Shown: one piece after another, positions 6,390-10,826 of the stretch | How the letters are laid out: every line of letters starts with the position of its first letter | How positions within the stretch are numbered: position 1 is the stretch's first letter | Assembly: GCA_934131175.1 (NCBI GenBank) | Contig: CAKOZD010000028.1 | Coordinates: forward strand, 1 to 10,826 | DNA length: 10,826 bases | Origin: an uncultured Bacilli bacterium | GTDB taxonomy: Bacteria; Bacillota_I; Bacilli_A; RF39; UBA660 | Direction: 5' to 3' | Notes under the pieces: generated by a model | The model's input: only the letters and a program-made list of their open reading frames with translations | What the model was told of the DNA's origin: nothing | Database searches by the model: none | Made by a program: the position numbers and the translations under genes

Positions 6390-7405
6390 AACACACCTCC
6401 TAAAAATAGACATACTATAAATATTGTAATAAATATCAATGAAATTAAAGTGACTACAAAACTTTTCTTGTAATTACCAAATAATACAATGGTATTTTTA
6501 ATATCTATCATAGGTCCTAGGAGTAAATAACCCATAATTGGAGCAGTTCCAAATGAGTTAAGAAGTGACTTACCAACAAATGAATCGGATGTTGAACAAA
6601 GCGATATTAAGTAAGCAAAGAGCATTAAAGTTATAATTGCTAAAACTTTATTTTCATTAAACATTAATAAAATATTTCTTGGCAATAGTATTTGAACAAG
6701 ACTAGCAATAATTGCTCCAAACATTAAATACTTTACCACTTCAAACATATCGTAAGCAGTATGTCTAAAGATAAATAATATATCATTTTTAAGACAATGT
6801 TTTTCTAACTTAGATTCTATTTCTTCTTCAGAAATATCGCTATCATCTTCGATTAAATCCCTAAAGTCTTCATCTATTTCTTCATCATGATCATGATGAC
6901 ATTCACATGTATGACTATGATGATGTTCGTGATGACAGCAACAACAATGGTCATCATCATCATTATTATTTATGGTAACATCTCTTTTAAATAATATTCC
7001 CATTATAATACCAACAACAAATGCAATCACTATTCCTAATATTAACCTTAACCAAAAGATTTGTGGATTAGTTTTATAAAAGGCAGAATAAGTTGATAAA
7101 AGCACAACAGGATTTATTATTGGAGAAGCAAGCATAAAAGAAATTGCTACATTAAGAGGTACTTTTTTCTTGATAAGTCTTTTAGAAACAGGAATAACAG
7201 CACAATCACACGCTGGTAAAAAAAAGCCTAAAAATATTCCCATAAACGATCCTAAAACTATGTTTTTAGGAATTAGTTTTGCCATTGTTTCATCAGAAAC
7301 ATATCTTTCTATAATAGAAGATATTAAAGAACCAAGAAGTAAAAAAGGAAGAGATTCAAAGAAGATAGACATAAAAATTATTGCTATATTTTTCACTAAT
7401 TCCAT
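6386..7405 (-). CDS. UPF0718/YcgR-type permease with His/Cys-rich loop
   Basis: A 339-residue polytopic membrane protein of the DUF318/ArsP_1-like permease family (YraQ/YcgR group). Seen: N-terminal helices from about 7-31 and 49-63, the conserved segment LPACDCAVIPVSKRL (63-77) where the CxC matches the family's Cys motif, LASPIINP (92-99), a helix at 119-139, and a C-terminal half with CSTSDSFVGKSLLNSFG and several helices. Between the halves is a loop (149-173) with 10 His and 6 Cys including four consecutive Cys, followed by an acidic stretch. Such a loop should bind zinc or another soft metal on one side of the membrane. It overlaps znuB by 10 nt and has AAGGAG 9 nt before its ATG. Its direction of transport is unknown; operon context argues for a role under zinc limitation rather than arsenic resistance. 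Confidence 0.88.
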   Translation of the reverse strand: MELVKNIAIIFMSIFFESLPFLLLGSLISSIIERYVSDETMAKLIPKNIVLGSFMGIFLGFFLPACDCAVIPVSKRLIKKKVPLNVAISFMLASPIINPVVLLSTYSAFYKTNPQIFWLRLILGIVIAFVVGIIMGILFKRDVTINNNDDDDHCCCCHHEHHHSHTCECHHDHDEEIDEDFRDLIEDDSDISEEEIESKLEKHCLKNDILFIFRHTAYDMFEVVKYLMFGAIIASLVQILLPRNILLMFNENKVLAIITLMLFAYLISLCSTSDSFVGKSLLNSFGTAPIMGYLLLGPMIDIKNTIVLFGNYKKSFVVTLISLIFITIFIVCLFLGGVL

Positions 7406-8223
7406 ATTTTATTTCTCCTTATTAAATTAAAAATTTTAAATATTATAAGTGTTACTAAATTGAAAATAACAATTGTAGCTCCAGTTGGAGTTGAAAGAAA
7501 GTAAGATAGAGTTAGTCCAACAACAAAATTTATTAAAGAAACAATAACTGCTAATATAACTACACCTTTAAAATTTTTGGCAATTTGCATAGCAGATATA
7601 GTTGGAAATATTATTAAACTTGATATTAGTAGTGAACCCATTAATCTCATTCCTAAAACTACAACAACTGAACATAGACAAGCAAAAATAATATTATAAA
7701 CTTCGGTTTTTACACCGATAGATTTTGCAAATGTTTCATCAAATGTTAAAGCAAAAATTTGATTGTAACAAAGAAGATATAAAATAATGACAATTATAGA
7801 TAATATAATACTAAGTATTAAATCACTATTACTTATTGATAATATACTACCAAATAAATAATTATTTATATCTGTGTTAACACCTTTAGTTATAGAAATT
7901 ACGAATGTTCCAATAGCAAGAGAACTAGATGAAAGAATTGCAATAGCACTATCCCCATGAATTTTACTATTTTCATTTAATCTTAAAATCAAAAATGAAG
8001 AGATAATAACTATTGGTAGTGCAAATTCTAAAGGAGCAAAATTTAAAACTGTTGCTATGGCGAATGCTCCAAACCCAACATGGGATAAGCCATCACCAAT
8101 CATTGAATTTCGTTTTAAAACTAGTGATATTCCAACTAATGATGCACATATAGATATTAAAATTCCAACGATAAAGGCTTTTGTCATAAATGAATATGAA
8201 AACATTTCTAAAATACTATTCAT
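7396..8223 (-). CDS. znuB: Zinc ABC transporter permease ZnuB/AdcB
   Basis: A 275-residue ABC-3 family permease, the membrane channel of the zinc importer working with ZnuA and ZnuC. It has about seven to eight hydrophobic helices across its whole length. Family motifs seen: NSMIGDGLSHVGFGAFA (39-55), GDSAIAILSSSSLA (about 90-103), the cytoplasmic TFDETFAKSIGV segment that contacts the ATPase, RLMGSLLISSLIIFPT, and STPTGATIVI near the C terminus. The length is normal for the family. The start ATG has AGAAGGTG about 5 nt upstream and overlaps the end of znuC by 8 nt. Manganese permeases share the fold, so the metal is assigned from the Zur-type operon context rather than from this protein alone. 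Confidence 0.92.
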   Translation of the reverse strand: MNSILEMFSYSFMTKAFIVGILISICASLVGISLVLKRNSMIGDGLSHVGFGAFAIATVLNFAPLEFALPIVIISSFLILRLNENSKIHGDSAIAILSSSSLAIGTFVISITKGVNTDINNYLFGSILSISNSDLILSIILSIIVIILYLLCYNQIFALTFDETFAKSIGVKTEVYNIIFACLCSVVVVLGMRLMGSLLISSLIIFPTISAMQIAKNFKGVVILAVIVSLINFVVGLTLSYFLSTPTGATIVIFNLVTLIIFKIFNLIRRNKIWN

Positions 8224-8896
8224 GATGCACCTTCTTTACAAAATCATTTGTATTCCCATAAAAATAATTACCTTTTTGTAAAGATAGAATTTTATTACCA
8301 ATTAAATTATTATGATCCAAATCATGCGTAACCATAATTATAGTCATCTTTTTTTCTTTGTTTAAATATTGTAATATCTTATATAAATTTTTTTTAGAAT
8401 TATAATCTAAATTATTTGATGGTTCATCTAAAATTAATATTTTACTTGTAGAACATAAACTTCTTGCAAGTAACACTCTTTGTCTTTGCCCACCTGATAA
8501 TTCATTAAAGCATTTATCTTTTAAACTATAAATATCTAATAATTTTAAATTATCATCTGCTATTTTTTTTAACTCTTTTGAATAAGATGGTTTTAATCCA
8601 ACTTTATTTAAAGTTCCAGATAAAACAATCTCATAAACTGACGCTGGAAAATTTGAGTCAACCTTAGTTTCTTGAGGCATATAACCTATAAAGTTTTTTT
8701 TAATATTATTTAATTCTATTGAACCAGAAATTGGCTTTAATAATCCTAGAATTCCTTTAATTAAAGTTGATTTGCCTGCACCATTGCTACCAACGATGCA
8801 AACAAAATCACCATCATTAATTTTAACATTTAAGTTTTGAATAACAGGAATATTATTATACCCAAGAGAAAGGTTATTAATATTTATTATATTCAT
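8216..8896 (-). CDS. znuC: Zinc ABC transporter ATP-binding protein ZnuC/AdcC
   Basis: A 226-residue cytoplasmic ABC ATPase that powers zinc import through ZnuB. All catalytic motifs are present: Walker A GSNGAGKST (36-44), Q-loop MPQE (Gln74), signature LSGGQRQR (132-139), Walker B ILILDEP (152-158), D-loop SNNLD (159-163) and switch histidine VTHD (His190). The length is typical. Its ATG shares one base with the znuA stop (TAATG), and no good ribosome binding site precedes it, so translation is probably coupled to znuA. It ends near VHHE after a tail rich in polar residues. Confidence 0.94.
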   Translation of the reverse strand: MNIININNLSLGYNNIPVIQNLNVKINDGDFVCIVGSNGAGKSTLIKGILGLLKPISGSIELNNIKKNFIGYMPQETKVDSNFPASVYEIVLSGTLNKVGLKPSYSKELKKIADDNLKLLDIYSLKDKCFNELSGGQRQRVLLARSLCSTSKILILDEPSNNLDYNSKKNLYKILQYLNKEKKMTIIMVTHDLDHNNLIGNKILSLQKGNYFYGNTNDFVKKVHHE

Positions 8897-9852
8897 TAGT
8901 TTAATGCTTCTTTTAAAACTTCAGCATTTTTCGTCATAATATCAACATAAGTTGTGCCAGCGTCAAAATCACTTTGAGAAATATTATGGGCAGAATTAAA
9001 TTCTAAAACTTTTGTATTAGTTTCTTTTGCAATGGTATTTGCAATATTACCACTAGATAATTCTATTTTAAGAACAACAGGAATTTTATCTTCTTTAACT
9101 TTATTTGCAAGGAAACTAATTGTTTTAGCACTTGCTTCTGTTTGTTCAGAACAACCAGGGAAAGCTGCATAATAAGACAAACCATATTCATCAGCAAAAT
9201 AACGAAGAGGGAATCTATCTCCAACTATGATTTCTTTTCTTTTAGCAGTTTTTACAATACTTTTAAATTCAGTATCCAAATCATTTAATTTATTAACATA
9301 GTTATTAGCATTACTTTCTAAATTGCTTTTTTCATCACTATCTATATTGATTATTTCTTTTTTTAATTTATTAATTATTTCAATAGCATTTTTAGGGCTA
9401 GTCCATACATGTTCATCTAGTTCGGCTTCTTCTTCAGATTCTTCTTCCTCATCACTTTCCATGCCTTCAGTTGTAACTTCTTCTTTAGCATCTACTAAAT
9501 CTATCAACTTAATAATTTTAGTTTTATCTGTATCTATATCACTTAAAATGTCATCAACCCATTCATCAGAGTCGCCTCCGACATAAATAAATATATCACT
9601 ATTTTTAATAGTTTTAATATCTTCTGGTGTTGGTTCAAATGTGTGTGATTCTGCACCAGGTTTTAATAACATTTTTACTTTAACTTTTGTATTATCCATA
9701 GTTATTGCTCTAGCAAAATCATAACCAGGAAAATTTGTTGATACTATTGTAAGTTTATCTTGAGTTTCTTGTTTTTTGTTGCATCCAGTTAAACTTACAA
9801 TTCCAAAAATAGACACAACAAAAATTAATAATAATTTACTTATTTTTTTCAT
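8896..9852 (-). CDS. znuA: Zinc-binding lipoprotein ZnuA/AdcA
   Basis: A 318-residue metal-binding lipoprotein of the cluster A-I (ZnuA/AdcA, PF01297) family that captures zinc outside the cell and hands it to ZnuB. Seen: a lipoprotein signal peptide with lipobox LTGC (lipidated Cys24), ligand His70 in ESHTFEP, His148 in DEHVW, and the segment GDRFPLRYFADEYGLSYYAAFPGC (211-234). At this last site the classical ZnuA histidine is absent, as I recall for many clostridial homologues; His289 might compensate. The usual His-rich loop before DEHVW is replaced by an acidic stretch (129-147) with about a dozen Glu/Asp. The start is the ATG at 9852 with GGAGG 5 nt upstream; the ATG at 9864 lies in the ribosome binding region and is not credible. 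Confidence 0.93.
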   Translation of the reverse strand: MKKISKLLLIFVVSIFGIVSLTGCNKKQETQDKLTIVSTNFPGYDFARAITMDNTKVKVKMLLKPGAESHTFEPTPEDIKTIKNSDIFIYVGGDSDEWVDDILSDIDTDKTKIIKLIDLVDAKEEVTTEGMESDEEEESEEEAELDEHVWTSPKNAIEIINKLKKEIINIDSDEKSNLESNANNYVNKLNDLDTEFKSIVKTAKRKEIIVGDRFPLRYFADEYGLSYYAAFPGCSEQTEASAKTISFLANKVKEDKIPVVLKIELSSGNIANTIAKETNTKVLEFNSAHNISQSDFDAGTTYVDIMTKNAEVLKEALN

Positions 9853-9863
9853 TCTTTCCTCCA

Positions 9864-9891
9864 TCTTTCACTATTTATTTAAAGTAAAAGA
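9864..9891 (-). other. Hairpin between the small membrane protein gene and znuA
   Basis: On the minus strand TCTTTTACT and AGTGAAAGA can form a 9 bp stem (one G-U pair) with a 10 nt AT-only loop, located just upstream of the znuA ribosome binding site. No T run follows, so it is not a terminator. It may be an RNA processing or stabilising element that lets znuACB be expressed at a different level from zur. The structure is visible; the function is inferred. Confidence 0.35.
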
Positions 9892-9897
9892 TGAATA

Positions 9898-10194
9898 TCA
9901 ATTATTTAATTGAACCTTTAAGCCTACTAATGTTAAATCTTTTTTATAAAATGTTTTATTTGATGTTTTTTGTACTTCAAAAGTGTATAGAAAAAATGAA
10001 AATACGATTAATGAACTAAACCCTAATCCTAAACCTTTTAAATTATCTTCTGCTTGATGTATTAAAACACAAATAGGACAATCTGGCGTATGAGTACAAT
10101 CATGATTATACTCTTTTAAAAGAAAGCAAAAATTTAGTATTACTGATACTAATAATGAAATAACAATTAATTTATTAATATTTTTGCTTTTCAT
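9898..10194 (-). CDS. Small Cys/His membrane protein in the zinc operon
   Basis: A 98-residue protein with two predicted membrane helices (about 9-26 and 57-72). Between them is a compact cluster of possible metal ligands: His31, Cys33, His35, Cys39, Cys42 and His46 in the HDC-x-H-xxx-CPIC-xxx-H arrangement, followed by QAEDNLKGLG. The tail after residue 73 is polar. I recall similar short ORFs with a DCPIC-like motif beside zinc transporter genes in clostridia, usually annotated as hypothetical, but I cannot name a family. It has a strong AGGAGGTG ribosome binding site and lies 16 nt after the repressor gene, so it is a true part of the operon. A zinc-binding accessory or sensor at the membrane is a reasonable inference; a thiol-redox role is an alternative. 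Confidence 0.82.
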   Translation of the reverse strand: MKSKNINKLIVISLLVSVILNFCFLLKEYNHDCTHTPDCPICVLIHQAEDNLKGLGLGFSSLIVFSFFLYTFEVQKTSNKTFYKKDLTLVGLKVQLNN

Positions 10195-10210
10195 ATAATT
10201 ACACCTCCTA

Positions 10211-10603
10211 TTATTTGCTACATTTCTTACAGATACCTTTTATTATTATATTTACATTATCAACTTTAAATGAATGATTTTTTAATACATGATTTGTGAA
10301 ATCATTTATACAATCACAATCAACATGGGTGATAGAACCACATTTATCACATTTTAGATAAAAATGATTATCACATTGACATTCATCTAAATATTGATAG
10401 TGAACAACATTATTATAATCTATTGATTTTTTAATTTTACCTTCTTCTACTAGTTTTGAAATTGTTCTATAAATTGTTGTTAGACCAACATTTTGATTTA
10501 ACTTTTCATAGATTTCTTTTATAGTAAAATCATTTTTAAAACTCTTAATTGCATCTAAAATCAGTTCTTTTTGTCGTGTTTTATAAGTTTCATTTCTAGA
10601 CAT
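10211..10603 (-). CDS. zur: Fur-family repressor, probably Zur
   Basis: A 130-residue metal-sensing repressor. Seen: a winged-helix domain with recognition helix GLTTIYRTISKLVEEG (40-55), a structural zinc site from CDKC (85-88) and CKKC (125-128), and candidate sensor ligands His68, Cys75, Cys77, His80, His93, Cys96, Cys98, His105 and His110 (the cluster ECQCDNHFYLKC and HVDCDC is unusually Cys-rich). It heads an operon with znuACB, which supports Zur over Fur or PerR; the motifs alone do not settle the metal. The start is ATG 10603, with GGAAGAAG about 11 nt upstream. A longer frame to 10720 would run through the promoter, both operators and the upstream terminator, so it is rejected. Autoregulation is likely from the operators at its promoter. 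Confidence 0.9.
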   Translation of the reverse strand: MSRNETYKTRQKELILDAIKSFKNDFTIKEIYEKLNQNVGLTTIYRTISKLVEEGKIKKSIDYNNVVHYQYLDECQCDNHFYLKCDKCGSITHVDCDCINDFTNHVLKNHSFKVDNVNIIIKGICKKCSK

Positions 10604-10625
10604 ATTCTTTATCACTTCTTCCAAT

Positions 10626-10642
10626 ATGAAAATCATTTTCAT
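10626..10642 (-). promoter_or_regulatory. Fur/Zur-type operator 1 overlapping the -10 box
   Basis: A perfect 17 bp palindrome, ATGAAAA-TCA-TTTTCAT, whose core TGAAAAT-C-ATTTTCA has the 7-1-7 form of Bacillus Fur-family boxes. It overlaps the -10 hexamer by 2 bp and covers the expected transcription start, so a bound repressor would block RNA polymerase. The match to a Fur-family form is seen; the binding by this Zur is inferred. Confidence 0.7.
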
Positions 10643-10669
10643 TTTACACCATTTTTTAATTTTGTTCAA
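10641..10669 (-). promoter_or_regulatory. Promoter of the zur-znu operon
   Basis: A sigma-A type promoter on the minus strand: -35 TTGAAC (10664-10669), exactly 17 bp spacer, -10 TAAAAT (10641-10646). Transcription would start near 10634, giving a leader of about 30 nt before the ATG at 10603. It sits between the two operator palindromes and is the only good promoter seen in the zinc region. Confidence 0.7.
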
Positions 10670-10676
10670 TAGAATT

Positions 10677-10691
10677 TGAAAATCTTTTTCA
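10677..10691 (-). promoter_or_regulatory. Fur/Zur-type operator 2 upstream of the -35 box
   Basis: TGAAAA-TCT-TTTTCA, a perfect 6-3-6 palindrome differing from operator 1 by one central base, centred 50 bp from it. It lies 7 bp upstream of the -35 hexamer. The spacing of about five helical turns would put both repressor dimers on the same DNA face. Confidence 0.65.
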
Positions 10692-10705
10692 TTTTCAATG
10701 ATTTC

Positions 10706-10741
10706 AAAAAAAATTACCACATAAAATTATATGATAATTTT
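10706..10741 (-). terminator. Intrinsic terminator of the upstream gene
   Basis: On the minus strand a 14 bp stem (10728-10741 with 10710-10723, two G-U pairs) closes on a 4 nt loop and runs into eight T residues (10706-10713). It begins 8 nt after the stop codon of the partial gene at the window edge. It separates that gene from the zinc operon and shows that zur starts a new transcript. Confidence 0.75.
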
Positions 10742-10749
10742 AAATTAAA

Positions 10750-10826
10750 TTAATTATTGTTTCTATCTTTTTTTAGTGATTCAGTTGTAATATATGCAGT
10801 TATAGGTATAACTATAATACAGCCTA
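10750..10826 (-). CDS. C-terminal end of an unidentified, probably membrane, protein (partial)
   Basis: An open frame enters from the right edge and codes for GCIIVIPITAYITTESLKKD-RNNN before TAA at 10750-10752. A hydrophobic segment followed by a short, basic polar tail looks like the end of a membrane protein. A terminator directly after the stop supports a real gene. Only 24 residues are visible, too few to name a family. Confidence 0.45.
   Translation of the reverse strand, partial: GCIIVIPITAYITTESLKKDRNNN

Noticed and set aside
6887..6961. CAT/GAT-rich short tandem repeat in the permease gene
   Set aside because: The repetitiveness is explained by His and Asp codons of the metal-binding loop; units are irregular and the frame is intact, so it is not called a repeat feature.
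9323..9586. Plus-strand Ser-rich open frame opposite znuA
   Set aside because: It is the antisense shadow of the Glu/Asp-rich loop of znuA (TCT/TCA runs), with no ribosome binding site and no domain. The other plus-strand frames in the window are likewise shadows of AT-rich genes.
10604..10720. A 39-residue N-terminal extension of the Zur-like protein
   Set aside because: The frame is open, but it crosses the upstream terminator, both operators and the promoter, and its internal ATGs lie in the -10/operator region. The protein matches the Fur family from 10603 on.
1..10826. CRISPR array, tRNA or rRNA genes, known riboswitches
   Set aside because: No regularly spaced repeats, no tRNA-like CCA or T-arm patterns and no recognisable conserved RNA core were seen on either strand; intergenic spaces are all shorter than about 150 bp.

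Overview
The window is very AT-rich (by eye well under 35% GC) and every supported gene lies on the minus strand, so transcription runs from the right end to the left. Strong GGAGG ribosome binding sites, TnpX/TndX-style recombinase genes and clostridial-type zinc-binding proteins point to a low-GC Bacillota, probably a gut-type Clostridia or Bacilli. TGA ends at least two genes (at 6386 and 9898), so the standard bacterial code applies and not the Mycoplasma code. The species cannot be named from the sequence alone.

Right part (about 10750 to 5449): a zinc-acquisition operon. A partial upstream gene ends at 10750 and is closed by a strong intrinsic terminator (10706-10741). A promoter then follows (TTGAAC, 17 bp, TAAAAT) flanked by two near-identical palindromes of the Fur-family 7-1-7 type. 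From it seven genes are read in close packing: a Zur-like Fur-family repressor; a small two-helix membrane protein with a Cys/His cluster; the zinc-binding lipoprotein ZnuA/AdcA; the ATPase ZnuC; the permease ZnuB; a UPF0718/YcgR-type permease with a loop of 10 His and 6 Cys; and a YcgQ/TIGR03943-type partner with a CCAADA motif. From znuA onward each gene overlaps the next by 1 to 10 nt. A terminator-like hairpin follows the last gene (5449-5474). The most economical reading is a self-regulated zinc-starvation operon: Zur shuts its own promoter when zinc is sufficient, ZnuACB imports zinc, and the other three membrane proteins bind or move metal at the membrane.

Left part (about 5430 to 69): a fragment of a mobile element, also read leftward as one tight operon: XRE-type regulator, orphan beta-class DNA methyltransferase, conserved protein of unknown function, VirD4/TraG-type coupling ATPase, small unknown protein, and a large serine recombinase of the TnpX/TndX type at the far left. 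No relaxase, VirB4/VirB6 or other mating-channel gene is visible. This is therefore either a decayed or minimal mobilizable element, or one end of a larger one whose remainder lies outside the window. No direct repeat marking an attachment site was found.

Points of most interest are the double operator at the zur promoter, the unnamed Cys/His membrane protein in the zinc operon, the extreme metal-binding loop of the permease, a hairpin that places the recombinase ribosome binding site in its loop, and a terminator-like hairpin inside the 3' end of the XRE gene. Two genes of the element (XRE and methyltransferase) appear to use TTG starts.
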